From a virus: DNA of 64,000 nucleotides. Below are positions 32,213 to 40,293 of the stretch, piece by piece. Made by a program: the position numbers and the translations under genes. The notes under the pieces were generated by a model. That model had not been told where the DNA came from. It saw only the letters and a program-made list of their open reading frames with translations, and ran no database searches. Position 1 is the first letter of the stretch. The number at the start of each line of letters is the position of its first letter. The stretch covers positions 37,656-101,655 of IMG/VR virus record IMGVR_UViG_3300007276_000035, one strand, 5' to 3'.

Positions 32213-32355
32213 GTAAGTCATTGATTTTATTGGATATTTTTTTCCTTATAAATCAATGACTTACAAAATCCACTAAAATAGCTCAAATTATTTTAAAAAC
32301 CTATATATTTCAATGACTTACATGGTTGACACATGTAGTAGATGTGCTATCATAT
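32213..32355 (+). repeat. Regulatory cassette, copy 2
   Basis: The 15-bp inverted repeat (32213-32227 and 32250-32264) and its loop are identical to copy 1. The third element (32307-32321) differs at the second to fourth bases of the element and again stops four bases before the -35 box. The whole copy, including downstream ACATGTAGGTTA, is nearly the same as 3276-3430. Confidence 0.8.
32326..32353 (+). promoter_or_regulatory. Sigma-70 promoter of cassette 2
   Basis: TTGACA (32326-32331), 16 bp, TATCAT (32348-32353). Same geometry as copies 1 and 3. Confidence 0.7.
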
Positions 32356-32387
32356 ACATGTAGGTTAAAAAACAGAGAGTAGAGCTT

Positions 32388-32771
32388 ATGTCAAATAGTT
32401 ATACAGTGTACCAAATACAACCCACCAAGGAAGAATACGATCGCATCAACCGTGAGGGTTGGGGTGCGTTACAGTGTCCCGAGATGGAACGTATGCGAGC
32501 CAAGCAAGACTTGAGCCTGCACGGCGCCCAAGCATACGAGGGTTGGATGAAGCATCACTTCTATGCTGTAGCAGTTGTTGAAGCTGATAGCCTAGAAGAT
32601 GCATTCCGTCTTACTAATCTGTGGAACGACGAGACCAGAGTTTACAGAATGTCAGCTAAGATGCATTCATTGTCTGTGGGTGACGTCTTGTTTGACGGTC
32701 GTGACTACATAATGGTTGATACGTTTGGTTTCAAGAAAGTTGATTCTAGCGTAGCTGAAGAGGTATCTTAA
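32388..32771 (+). CDS. YodL-like domain protein, 127 aa
   Basis: The C-terminal half reads R-V-Y-R-M-S-A-K-M-H-S-L-S-V-G-D-V-L, then Y-I-M-V-D-T-F-G-F-K-K-V, a pattern I recall from YodL-like domains of plasmid and phage proteins. Function unknown. First gene behind cassette 2, with GAGAGTAGAG upstream. Codon use is more GC-rich than that of neighbours. Confidence 0.55.
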   Translation: MSNSYTVYQIQPTKEEYDRINREGWGALQCPEMERMRAKQDLSLHGAQAYEGWMKHHFYAVAVVEADSLEDAFRLTNLWNDETRVYRMSAKMHSLSVGDVLFDGRDYIMVDTFGFKKVDSSVAEEVS

Positions 32772-32772
32772 T

Positions 32773-33015
32773 ATGAAAACTGCTGGCGAAGCATATAGCA
32801 AGTGGGTCGAACTGAAAGCCCGAGAGTACGATGACGCGAGCCGTAGTGGTAGTATGCGTCCTAGTGAGGTTGTTAAGCCTTACGAGATGCTCCGGTTGAT
32901 GGATGTTATCTACGATGCTCCGTTTGGTCCGATCGATGATGAACTCATTGGTTCTGTGTACAGTGATGTCAGGCTGGCAGCGAAAGAAATTGCCGAGAAG
33001 AGGGTAGCAGCATGA
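32773..33015 (+). CDS. Small helical protein, 80 aa
   Basis: Charged and largely helical (Y-S-K-W-V-E-L-K-A-R-E-Y-D-D-A). It follows the YodL-like gene by one base and overlaps the next by four. No family recognised. Confidence 0.45.
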   Translation: MKTAGEAYSKWVELKAREYDDASRSGSMRPSEVVKPYEMLRLMDVIYDAPFGPIDDELIGSVYSDVRLAAKEIAEKRVAA

Positions 33016-33383
33016 GCAGGGAACGATTAATCGAGATAGTAGAAGAAGGCACACTAGACCCAATGATGGCTCTACAGATGTGTGCCCGGTGGATGACAGA
33101 TGACGAGTGCCACAACATGTTGGATGCTCACGAGCTTACAGATCGTTTCCTTGAAGACGAGGAAGAAACGGACTACAGTAACCGAGAGCCTTTTGCTCGC
33201 CACGGTGGCGCGTATGATCGAGGCGCTGCTGATGCGTATTATCGGAGACCGTGTGCTCCGCATTATTACACAGGCAGTTCCCATCAGTCCACCCGCATTG
33301 AGCAACCCGATATGTCCGAAGAAGAAGTAATGGCATATAGGCAAGGCTTCCAGGATCAACGCGACTCAGGAGAATTCAAATAA
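33012..33383 (+). CDS. Hypothetical phage protein, 123 aa
   Basis: The second half has H-G-G-A-Y-D-R-G-A-A-D-A-Y-Y-R-R-P and ends A-Y-R-Q-G-F-Q-D-Q-R-D-S-G-E-F-K. I recall this conserved tail from many phage proteins of unknown function. The first half is acidic and helical. ATGA-type overlap with the preceding gene. Confidence 0.55.
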   Translation: MSRERLIEIVEEGTLDPMMALQMCARWMTDDECHNMLDAHELTDRFLEDEEETDYSNREPFARHGGAYDRGAADAYYRRPCAPHYYTGSSHQSTRIEQPDMSEEEVMAYRQGFQDQRDSGEFK

Positions 33384-33859
33384 TGATTGCTGATGTAACT
33401 ATTAAAAGCAAGGATTTTTCACTTATTCACAATTCGTTGTGTAGACTTCGTGATGCCTCAGAAAGTAGTAAAAAAATCAAGCACTCAGACTTGCGCAAGA
33501 TAGTCGAGACGCTGTATGGAGCTCTGGGTGATGCGTATAAGCAAGATTGGGCTGCTCACGATAAGGCATCGGATTACTGGCGAGGAGTTGCTGACCAAAG
33601 GAACTATACTTCTATTTGGTCCATGTACGAAGTAAAATCTTGCCAAGACCCGCACCCTTACCAAGGACACACTGCGCTAGTCTACGATACATTTTGGGGT
33701 GACGCAAACTCAATAGAAGTAGCCATTAATGGTTCTACTTGGCTTGACTTGTATGACGCAGCAGATCGAGTTATATACCAAAGTGGTGATGAGCACCACA
33801 TATTCATAGAAAACTTCTATGTCGAAGACGGTGTACTAAAATTAAGCACAGGTTCATAA
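33383..33859 (+). CDS. Hypothetical protein, 158 aa
   Basis: A helical N-terminal half (L-C-R-L-R-D-A-S-E-S-S-K-K-I) and a beta-rich C-terminal half (S-I-E-V-A-I-N-G-S-T-W-L-D-L-Y). Overlaps the previous gene by TAATG. No family recognised. Confidence 0.45.
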   Translation: MIADVTIKSKDFSLIHNSLCRLRDASESSKKIKHSDLRKIVETLYGALGDAYKQDWAAHDKASDYWRGVADQRNYTSIWSMYEVKSCQDPHPYQGHTALVYDTFWGDANSIEVAINGSTWLDLYDAADRVIYQSGDEHHIFIENFYVEDGVLKLSTGS

Positions 33860-33884
33860 AGTAAACTAACCGGAGATACAAAAA

Positions 33885-34475
33885 GTGAAAACACTAGTTA
33901 AATTGGCACTCATCGCATCATTGTCAACAAGCGCAATCGCGGGGGAGCTCAACTACAATCGAACATTGGTGGTGGCTGATAGTTTGGGAGCAGCAGCAAG
34001 CTCGTGGCCGCAACAGTTACAAGCGATTGATAGTTCTCTTAATGTACAAAACAATGCACAGGGCGGAAGAAAAACAGGCGATGTAGACTTGCCGCGTGAT
34101 GTTCGTTGCGGTGGTTGGTTTGGTGGCCGTGACTGTGTTGTTCTGTTAGCACTAGGGTCAAATGATACCGAATACACTAATTTGAAGATCGCGAGCGGCA
34201 CCAGACGCTTGATTGATCAAGCTAAACTATTAGGTGCTGTACCTATCATTGTGCTGCCGCCTGTGCATAAAAACTCACCTGACATGGAAAGGGTTCGCAA
34301 GTATATTACGCGAGCTGCTGGACAGCGTAATGTTCGGGTCATTGACCTAGAAAACGTTTGGGATGACAGTCGACTGACAGATGGCGTTCATCCTAATGCA
34401 TCACTAAGTCAAGATGTTGCATTCTATATCTATGATGAGCTTATTCGGATTAAAGCTGAGCTTGGGGTTGAGTAA
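33885..34475 (+). CDS. Secreted SGNH/GDSL hydrolase
   Basis: An N-terminal signal peptide (M-K-T-L-V-K-L-A-L-I-A-S-L-S-T-S-A-I-A) is followed by the four SGNH blocks: V-V-A-D-S-L-G (Ser), N-A-Q-G-G (Gly), L-A-L-G-S-N-D (Asn) and T-D-G-V-H-P (Asp, His). It should be an active periplasmic esterase or lipase of the TesA/thioesterase I kind. A GTG start has CGGAGA upstream. Of all SGNH-like proteins here it is the only one with signal peptide and complete catalytic residues. Confidence 0.8.
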   Translation: MKTLVKLALIASLSTSAIAGELNYNRTLVVADSLGAAASSWPQQLQAIDSSLNVQNNAQGGRKTGDVDLPRDVRCGGWFGGRDCVVLLALGSNDTEYTNLKIASGTRRLIDQAKLLGAVPIIVLPPVHKNSPDMERVRKYITRAAGQRNVRVIDLENVWDDSRLTDGVHPNASLSQDVAFYIYDELIRIKAELGVE

Positions 34476-34497
34476 ACCTAATTTAACAGGAGATCCG

Positions 34498-34743
34498 ATG
34501 GATCACGTATATATAGTAGTAACTAGGACCTGGCGCAGAGAAACTGAGTTGCAAAAGGTCTTTGCTTCAAAACAACATGCAAGAGAATATGTGCTTGCAT
34601 GTTGCGAAAAAGAAAAAGAGCAACACCTCGAATATGACTACAGGAATTTCGATGATGATGTTACGGAATTGTACAATTCCAGATATGGCAAAAGCGGGAT
34701 GCCTGTGTGTTATTATCACATTTATCGGTGGGCTGTTAGTTGA
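34498..34743 (+). CDS. Small hypothetical protein, 81 aa
   Basis: The ATG at 34498 has AGGAGA upstream; a longer frame would run into the SGNH gene. It is charged, with two adjacent cysteines (A-C-C-E-K-E-K-E) and an aromatic end (V-C-Y-Y-H-I-Y-R-W). No family recognised. Confidence 0.5.
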   Translation: MDHVYIVVTRTWRRETELQKVFASKQHAREYVLACCEKEKEQHLEYDYRNFDDDVTELYNSRYGKSGMPVCYYHIYRWAVS

Positions 34744-35918
34744 TCATTAATGAGTTAGTTCCTCTATTAGAAGAAGTAGAAGTAGATAATACGTATAGCA
34801 CTCGGCTAAAACGCTGGAGCAGTATACCGATGTTGTCTGAACCATGCATGCCTTTCTTACACCAAGAACAACAATGGTATTGCGTAGAGGTACAAACTGA
34901 TTTAAAAAACGTAGACTCGTTGGCTGCATTACCTTTTGTTGAGTTCATCGACGAGATAAGATCAGGCAAAGTAATCTTAGGACTTTTTAACCTCAATGAA
35001 AGTTTTACTTGGATAGTAGACCTAGGTTATCGCATCGCAACCGAATTAAACATACCACCTAATCATATTGCATTATTTTCTAATGCAGGGCGATTAGATA
35101 TTAGCCCAGACACATTTCGATACTTTTGGATTAGGGACTTTGAATCCATAATCTCCAATCAAGTAAAGGCGCACCCAGATGACACTACTTTGTGTCGCAA
35201 AGACCATAATGGGGTTTTTGAAAAGAAATACTTAATGTTAAATCGTCGTTGGCGATTGCACAGGCCTTACTTTGTTGCTCTGCTCAACGAAACTAATCTG
35301 TTAGATCAAGGCCTCGTAAGTTTGGCGCCAGCTGATTGTGGGTTCGACTGGGATCAAATAATTCAGTTAACCGATGGCATAGCACTAGATATGTATACCA
35401 ATCACGAGTGGCCTGAATTTAAACCCAGGATACTACAAGCATTAACCAATGCTAAGTTGTTACCGCCAATGTATTTAGACACAGACGATTTAACAATAAA
35501 CCAAGCAGACTATCAACCACACACAAACAAGTTGTATGAACAAACGTATTTTAGTGTAGTGTCAGAAACTAATTATTTCGGCCCTGGGGACAGTAGAGCA
35601 CCATTCTTGAGTGAAAAGACATTCAAGACTATCGCGCATCGGCATCCGTTTGTAATGTTGGCACCAAGCGAAACAATGGCGTGCCTTAAGGATATAGGAT
35701 ACAAGACGTTCGACGGCTTTATAGACGAAACATATGACAAAGAAAAGAATGACGTTACCCGAATGAAAATGGTACTAGAGGAAACTAGACGCTTGTGCAG
35801 CTTGTCGCCTGATGAGGTTAAACAATTTGTTCAAGGCACTAGTGCAATTTGCGAGCATAACCTTGCTTTAATGAGAAACCGACCAGTTAACGATTTTTAC
35901 AAGGAGATGAACCTATGA
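34740..35918 (+). CDS. Fucosyltransferase-like phage protein, paralogue 2
   Basis: The C-terminal half matches paralogue 1 closely: T-Y-F-S-V-V-S-E-T-N-Y-F, L-S-E-K-T-F-K-T-I-A-H-R-H-P-F-V, then I-G-Y-K-T-F-D-G-F-I-D-E-T-Y-D and R-L-C-S-L-S. The middle K-K-Y-L-M-L-N-R-R-W-R-L-H-R corresponds to K-F-L-C-F-N-R-V-P-R-V-H-R in paralogue 1. The N-terminal domains are different. A TTG start overlaps the preceding stop. Confidence 0.55.
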   Translation: MIINELVPLLEEVEVDNTYSTRLKRWSSIPMLSEPCMPFLHQEQQWYCVEVQTDLKNVDSLAALPFVEFIDEIRSGKVILGLFNLNESFTWIVDLGYRIATELNIPPNHIALFSNAGRLDISPDTFRYFWIRDFESIISNQVKAHPDDTTLCRKDHNGVFEKKYLMLNRRWRLHRPYFVALLNETNLLDQGLVSLAPADCGFDWDQIIQLTDGIALDMYTNHEWPEFKPRILQALTNAKLLPPMYLDTDDLTINQADYQPHTNKLYEQTYFSVVSETNYFGPGDSRAPFLSEKTFKTIAHRHPFVMLAPSETMACLKDIGYKTFDGFIDETYDKEKNDVTRMKMVLEETRRLCSLSPDEVKQFVQGTSAICEHNLALMRNRPVNDFYKEMNL

Positions 35919-36010
35919 AGTACGTTAAAGAGATAGTCGATAATGAAGCACATTTGGCGTTTGTTTTGGTGCTAATATCAGGGGCAGTATTGCTATATAT
36001 AACCCCGTAA
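35915..36010 (+). CDS. Tiny membrane protein, 31 aa
   Basis: One transmembrane segment (A-F-V-L-V-L-I-S-G-A-V-L-L-Y-I) after a short charged start. The ATGA overlap with the glycosyltransferase-like gene argues for translation. Function unknown. Confidence 0.4.
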   Translation: MKYVKEIVDNEAHLAFVLVLISGAVLLYITP

Positions 36011-36017
36011 AATAAAT

Positions 36018-36114
36018 CCCTTATAAATCAATGACTTACAAAATCAAGTTATTTTAAAAGTCCTTATAAATCAATGACTTACGTGGTTGACAAAACCTGT
36101 ATGTGTGCTATAAT
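36018..36114 (+). repeat. Regulatory cassette, copy 3 (direct-repeat form)
   Basis: CCTTATAAATCAATGACTTAC occurs twice in the same direction (15-bp cores at 36025-36039 and 36068-36082). The left arm of the inverted repeat seen in copies 1 and 2 is missing. The second core again lies four bases before a -35 box. Because the core survives without its inverted partner, it is probably a protein site rather than only an RNA hairpin. Confidence 0.8.
36087..36114 (+). promoter_or_regulatory. Sigma-70 promoter of cassette 3
   Basis: TTGACA (36087-36092), 16 bp, TATAAT (36109-36114): the strongest of the three cassette promoters. Confidence 0.8.
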
Positions 36115-36145
36115 AGTTATGTTAATTAGGAATTAGGAGTAATAA

Positions 36146-36340
36146 ATGCTTAACCCGATGCAAGTACTGCAAAACTTCGCTCTTTTTATGTTCGATCAGG
36201 CCCTTGTAGCAGACAGGCAGATTCCGGATTTCGATGAATTCCACGGCGATGCTGTCGCGGTGTTCGGAACGTACATGTACACCAACAAGCAGATCGCTGC
36301 GGCGTATGAATACGCTCTGCGAATAGAGGAGGCAGCATGA
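36146..36340 (+). CDS. Small hypothetical protein, 64 aa
   Basis: First gene behind cassette 3 with a TTAGGAGTAA site. A compact helical protein (L-Q-N-F-A-L-F-M-F-D-Q-A) with markedly GC-richer codons than the flanking glycosyltransferase gene. Overlaps the next start. Confidence 0.45.
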   Translation: MLNPMQVLQNFALFMFDQALVADRQIPDFDEFHGDAVAVFGTYMYTNKQIAAAYEYALRIEEAA

Positions 36341-36519
36341 TTATTTTTCCTGGAGACTATGTGCTGTACAATAACAAAGTTCAGCAAGTAGTAGATACGG
36401 ACGGCGACATGATGATCCTGCTTGATGATGGTACTTGGGTTGTCGCAAACGAAACTGAGATTGATGGTATTCGTAGCGCCGGTGAAGTAACACAATTTCT
36501 TGAAGAGAGTTTAGCATAA
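36337..36519 (+). CDS. Small beta-rich protein, 60 aa
   Basis: Reads as a small SH3-like barrel (G-D-Y-V-L-Y-N-N-K-V-Q-Q-V-V-D, then M-M-I-L-L-D-D-G-T-W-V-V). Such folds often bind RNA or protein; none is proven here. ATGA and TAATG overlaps with both neighbours. Confidence 0.45.
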   Translation: MIIFPGDYVLYNNKVQQVVDTDGDMMILLDDGTWVVANETEIDGIRSAGEVTQFLEESLA

Positions 36520-36737
36520 TGGGACTAAGAAGCTGGCCAGAACCCACAGAAAGCGACTTCATGGTTGCCCGGACTGGCATCGAAATACAAGCAGAAGCAG
36601 CTGGACTTGACCTGGCTGACCCAGGTGTGATACAGTTCATTAACAACCAAGTGGCAGTCTTAAGTGAACTGCGAGCTGAGAATCGCCAACTGCAAAGTCA
36701 CTTGCATCCGAAGTCACTAGAGAAGGAAAACAGTTAA
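36519..36737 (+). CDS. Small helical protein, 72 aa
   Basis: Acidic N-terminus and helical C-terminus (L-S-E-L-R-A-E-N-R-Q-L-Q-S-H-L). Last gene of the cassette 3 group in close overlap. No family recognised. Confidence 0.4.
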   Translation: MGLRSWPEPTESDFMVARTGIEIQAEAAGLDLADPGVIQFINNQVAVLSELRAENRQLQSHLHPKSLEKENS

Positions 36738-36781
36738 GATATCAGTAACCAAAATCTAGAGTAGTGTTTTAGTTGAGTTGT

Positions 36782-36787
36782 TAAATA
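36782..36787 (+). promoter_or_regulatory. TAAATA element 5 nt before a start codon
   Basis: TTAAATA ends at 36787 and the ATG is at 36793; no Shine-Dalgarno is visible. Confidence 0.4.
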
Positions 36788-36792
36788 ACGTT

Positions 36793-37008
36793 ATGAAAAA
36801 ATCAACTACACAAATGACCAAGAAAGAATTGCTCGATATAATACGCAGCAAAGACGAGCTCATCGCAAGCCTCAATGACAGAATAGACGAACTTGAAGGT
36901 ATGGCTATTGCAAGTGCAGCTAGCCCTATGGACGCTGATAGTAGCAGGATGATGGCTCTAATGAATCAGCGTATTAAAAAGTTAGAGGAAACGATTAATG
37001 ACCAATAA
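36793..37008 (+). CDS. Coiled-coil protein, 71 aa
   Basis: Starting from ATG 36793 (M-K-K-S-T-T-Q-M-T-K-K-E-L-L-D-I-I), it has two heptad stretches (L-I-A-S-L-N-D-R-I-D-E-L and Q-R-I-K-K-L-E-E-T-I). It overlaps the cyclotransferase-like gene by 11 bases. Function unknown. Confidence 0.5.
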   Translation: MKKSTTQMTKKELLDIIRSKDELIASLNDRIDELEGMAIASAASPMDADSSRMMALMNQRIKKLEETINDQ

Positions 37009-37372
37009 CGTATTTGTGTATGGTACACTCAAGCACAATGGTCGAATAAGTTTACTCAGCCAGCCCGGCGCCAAGTTGATCACTGTTACAGAAACTGCTA
37101 TGCCTTTGTACGATATGATTAACTTAGGTAGCTTCCCGGGTGTCCTCGTAGGAGGCGATTCGTACGTAGTTGGTGAACTTTGGGAAGTTGATAACGAAGC
37201 AATGAAAGACTTGGATCGTATTGAGGGTTATCCTACATTCTATAATAGGCAAATAGTAGAAACCTTACATGGTCCAGCTTGGATGTATTACTTATCGGCT
37301 AGTGATTTTCCAAGTGAACAAACTATGAAACCGTCAACGGAAAATAAACTAGAGTGGAAAAATAATGACTAA
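36998..37372 (+). CDS. Gamma-glutamylcyclotransferase-like (AIG2/GGCT) protein
   Basis: V-F-V-Y-G-T-L-K opens the GGCT fold, followed by F-P-G-V-L, G-E-L-W-E-V and D-R-I-E-G-Y-P-T-F-Y-N-R, which contains the catalytic Glu. The family releases 5-oxoproline from gamma-glutamyl compounds such as glutathione breakdown products, or reverses polyamine and aminoglycoside conjugates. Its substrate here is unknown. Phage copies are known. Confidence 0.8.
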   Translation: MTNNVFVYGTLKHNGRISLLSQPGAKLITVTETAMPLYDMINLGSFPGVLVGGDSYVVGELWEVDNEAMKDLDRIEGYPTFYNRQIVETLHGPAWMYYLSASDFPSEQTMKPSTENKLEWKNND

Positions 37373-37781
37373 AGAAGTAGATTTAAATTTGTACAAGGAT
37401 TTCGTTGAAGCAGTAACAAGCAACGAATCAAACAATACATCGGTACTAACCAAACGACTTGACTGGTTAGATCAAGAACACGCAACAGTAAACCCTGCCT
37501 TGCTACTTACATCAGCTATAGGACTTGCAGCGGAGTGTGGCGAGTTTGCGGAGATCCCAAAGAAGGTAGTCTTCCAAGGTAAGCCGTTGGACTCAGCAAC
37601 AGTATACCACATGAAGCGTGAGCTAGGTGATATTATGTGGTACTGGGTTAATGCATGTCGCGCATTAGACATTGATCCGAACGATGTTATTGTTGAAAAC
37701 GTAGATAAGCTAAAAGCCCGCTATCCCGGCGGTAAGTTTGACGTATCAAAATCAGAGAACAGAAAGGACGGTGATCTGTAA
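37365..37781 (+). CDS. mazG: MazG-like nucleotide pyrophosphohydrolase
   Basis: The metal-binding pattern A-E-C-G-E-F-A-E and E-L-G-D-I-M-W-Y is that of the all-alpha NTP pyrophosphatases. Phage MazG is usually proposed to act on dNTPs or (p)ppGpp-related pools; together with the HD hydrolase at 4456 this gives two genes aimed at alarmone or nucleotide balance. Overlaps the upstream gene by eight bases. Confidence 0.85.
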   Translation: MTKEVDLNLYKDFVEAVTSNESNNTSVLTKRLDWLDQEHATVNPALLLTSAIGLAAECGEFAEIPKKVVFQGKPLDSATVYHMKRELGDIMWYWVNACRALDIDPNDVIVENVDKLKARYPGGKFDVSKSENRKDGDL

Positions 37782-38504
37782 TTGTACACCGAAAAGGTTG
37801 TTGACGTATTTCACTACGGTGAGAGCATGTTTCGATTTCGAACCACGCGCGATACAACCTTTCGCTTTAAGAACGGCGAGTTCGCTATGATTGGCATGTA
37901 CAGTCAGAAGTATAAGAGAGAAATACATCGTGCGTATAGTATTGTAAGTACAAGCTACGATGATTATCTTGAATTCCTTAGTATCAAAATTGAGGATGGG
38001 CCTCTTACTAGTGAACTACAGCATATCCAACCAGGCGATGAGATTTTAATCAAGCCTAAAACAACAGGTAGTCTTTGTGCAGACTACTTAACTCCTAAAG
38101 AGAATCTTGTCATGTTATCTACAGGAACAGGACTTGCTCCATTTGTGAGTATAATCCGAGACCCGTATACCTACGAAAGATTCAAAAACGTTTACTTATT
38201 TCATACAGTACGAAAGGTAAACGAGCTAGCATTTAGTAACACAATACTTGATGTGTGCAACGATGTACCGCTAACCTACATACCAACAGTGACCCAAGAA
38301 CCGTACGAACGGGAAGGACGCTTTTGGAAATATCTACCTGGCGTACTAGGACACGAATTAGATTATGACATAGATGGTGTTATGGTCTGCGGCAGTATGC
38401 AACTAAACAAAGAATGCCGAGATAAGTTTAGTACAGCAGGATGGCAAGAAGGAAACACCGGAGAAATGGGTGATTTCTTATTAGAACGTGCATTTGTAGG
38501 TTGA
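37782..38504 (+). CDS. fpr: Flavodoxin/ferredoxin-NADP+ reductase
   Basis: The FAD motif R-A-Y-S-I-V-S, then D-G-P-L-T-S, then the NADP-binding L-S-T-G-T-G-L-A-P-F and V-M-V-C-G-S, and the C-terminal L-L-E-R-A-F-V-G are those of bacterial subclass FPRs. It starts with TTG directly after the MazG stop; the first 23 residues match the family, so this start is needed. It could reduce the BFD-like ferredoxin at 30491 or supply electrons for cluster assembly. A promoter follows directly. Confidence 0.9.
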   Translation: MYTEKVVDVFHYGESMFRFRTTRDTTFRFKNGEFAMIGMYSQKYKREIHRAYSIVSTSYDDYLEFLSIKIEDGPLTSELQHIQPGDEILIKPKTTGSLCADYLTPKENLVMLSTGTGLAPFVSIIRDPYTYERFKNVYLFHTVRKVNELAFSNTILDVCNDVPLTYIPTVTQEPYEREGRFWKYLPGVLGHELDYDIDGVMVCGSMQLNKECRDKFSTAGWQEGNTGEMGDFLLERAFVG

Positions 38505-38528
38505 CAGTAATCTATTCTGTGCTATAAT
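38501..38528 (+). promoter_or_regulatory. Sigma-70 promoter
   Basis: TTGACA (38501-38506), 16 bp, TATAAT (38523-38528), overlapping the reductase stop. The sequence after the -10 (GTACATGTAG) is like that of cassettes 1 and 2, but the 15-bp element is absent. Confidence 0.8.
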
Positions 38529-38560
38529 GTACATGTAGATATTATTTGTAGGAGAAAACA

Positions 38561-38926
38561 ATGAAATGTTTTATAGCATTTTGGTGTAACGAAGGCTTCG
38601 AGTATGTCGAAGACATTACTAAGTTGCACCCTGACATTGTTAACATGGAGATAGCACAAGCTATTTTATCTGGTGAAACAGCACCTACCCAGCCTGAGCG
38701 GAAACAAAGCGAACTGGGTAAACGCATTCATGGCATGAAAATGCGAGGACAATTTAATTCTCAGCGAGATTACGAATTGTATCTTTTCACTGCGCAAGAA
38801 ACTTTAACATACGATGATGTTATGCAATGGGTTGACTCAACCCCACAAGATGCAGTAGATTGGATCAGGCGCAACGGTAGTCCATTACTAAAGAAGTTCC
38901 CTAGAGCCGAAACGGTAATCGCATAA
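38561..38926 (+). CDS. Hypothetical protein, 121 aa
   Basis: Own promoter and AGGAGA site. Two cysteines and an aromatic start (C-F-I-A-F-W-C-N-E-G-F-E-Y), then a helical basic middle. No family recognised. Confidence 0.45.
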   Translation: MKCFIAFWCNEGFEYVEDITKLHPDIVNMEIAQAILSGETAPTQPERKQSELGKRIHGMKMRGQFNSQRDYELYLFTAQETLTYDDVMQWVDSTPQDAVDWIRRNGSPLLKKFPRAETVIA

Positions 38927-39432
38927 TGAACAAATTAAATGATATAGAAACAGGATGGATATTTGTTGGCGTTGTCCAGTGTGTGTTTATCCTTTCAATG
39001 GTAATGCTTGCAGGGTGCATGGGTGGTAGCTTAAAGCCAGCTGACACAGTTCGCAAAGACGCCAAACAAATAGAAGACGTCAAAGAAGGAACCATCATAC
39101 AAATTGTTGATGTTACTATACGAGGTAACACAGAAGCAGCACAGGCTGCTGGTGGTTTACTTGGTGGCTACGCAGCAAACAGAGCAACACGTGACCAAGA
39201 CGAAGTTGTTCAAGTATTAGCATCAGCTGGCGGATTACTAGTTGGTACTATTGTTGGAGACTCTATGAGCGATTTGGCGCTAGATAAACCAGGTGTCAAT
39301 TTGTTAGTTAAGTCTAGAGGTAGAATTATAGCTATAACGCAGCAAGTGGATCGTAGACAGAACTTCAAGGTCAACGATAATGTCTGGATCATTGGGTCTG
39401 GTAAAAAAGTAAGAGTGCTCCTTAAGGATTAA
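38926..39432 (+). CDS. SlyB-like glycine-zipper lipoprotein
   Basis: A hydrophobic segment ending in V-M-L-A-G-C looks like a lipobox, although 25 residues precede the hydrophobic core. The mature part has A-A-G-G-L-L-G-G-Y-A-A and S-A-G-G-L-L-V-G-T-I-V-G-D, the glycine zippers of SlyB/Pcp-type outer-membrane lipoproteins, and a beta-rich end. Possible role in envelope integrity or superinfection exclusion. Confidence 0.65.
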   Translation: MNKLNDIETGWIFVGVVQCVFILSMVMLAGCMGGSLKPADTVRKDAKQIEDVKEGTIIQIVDVTIRGNTEAAQAAGGLLGGYAANRATRDQDEVVQVLASAGGLLVGTIVGDSMSDLALDKPGVNLLVKSRGRIIAITQQVDRRQNFKVNDNVWIIGSGKKVRVLLKD

Positions 39433-39434
39433 AA

Positions 39435-40220
39435 ATGACAAATAGATACTTTAAAGTTGACCTAGGAAGATATGGTGCTGAATTAACAATCGGTACTGTA
39501 AACAAAGAGTTTGTTGAGTACTGGAATGATAAGCCCCCAGAAGAACTTGTTGACCATTTGCAAGCAGTTAATTGGTCTGATAATAGTGCAGAGGACACTG
39601 ATAGTCCTCCTATGATTGATGACTTTGATACTTCTTGGTCAGAAGTAGATGACTTTGAGCATTTGTTTGCGCCAGCAGCCTCCGGCAGTTATGAGGTAGT
39701 AGAGGTAGAAATAACGCCAGGCGCTGAGTTTTCTTGCGGTGAGCTAGTTTGGGCCAACCCAGACGAACACAGATACAGCGAAGACAAGTATACTGAACTA
39801 GGCGAAAGTGTTCGGTATGACCATGAAAACTTTTTGTATGGAAGAGAAGCGTACACTAGCGAACCTACCGAAGATGTTCTTGCTTCACTGAGTGAAGACC
39901 AAGAGCTATGCCCAGTTCTTGTGTATGCTAGTGTAGAGAAAGGTTGCTTCGGGGAAGTTGTTATCCAGACAACCGGGAGTGATTTTGATCCTGAGCTATT
40001 TTCAGTTGGTACAGTAGAAACAGATCTCGATGAACTAATTGAGACTTGCTGGTATGATGGCGCAGAAGTTATCATAAACCAAGATAACATATCAACCGAC
40101 AGTAGGGACACTAACGTATTAGTAGGATACATAAATCCTGAATGGCACGGAGAGTCAACCGACTTTGCTGCTGATACTGAACTTCTTCGAGAGCTACTGT
40201 TAGACTTTTATCCGGCATAA
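39435..40220 (+). CDS. Acidic hypothetical protein, 261 aa
   Basis: Very acidic throughout, with many Asp/Glu/Trp/Tyr residues (D-D-F-D-T-S-W-S-E-V-D-D-F-E-H) and no membrane segment. Such composition suits a DNA-mimic or a protein-binding decoy, but nothing more specific is visible. It follows the SlyB-like gene by two bases. Confidence 0.45.
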   Translation: MTNRYFKVDLGRYGAELTIGTVNKEFVEYWNDKPPEELVDHLQAVNWSDNSAEDTDSPPMIDDFDTSWSEVDDFEHLFAPAASGSYEVVEVEITPGAEFSCGELVWANPDEHRYSEDKYTELGESVRYDHENFLYGREAYTSEPTEDVLASLSEDQELCPVLVYASVEKGCFGEVVIQTTGSDFDPELFSVGTVETDLDELIETCWYDGAEVIINQDNISTDSRDTNVLVGYINPEWHGESTDFAADTELLRELLLDFYPA

Positions 40221-40293
40221 ACCAAAATATTTGAGCACTGTAGGTATGTTCGGTTAAGTAACGTATATAGGCGTCCAGGCTGGAGAATTGCTA

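Noticed and set aside
3276-36114. CRISPR array built from the recurring 15-bp element
   Set aside because: The copies are few, both orientations occur, spacing is irregular and they lie at promoters.
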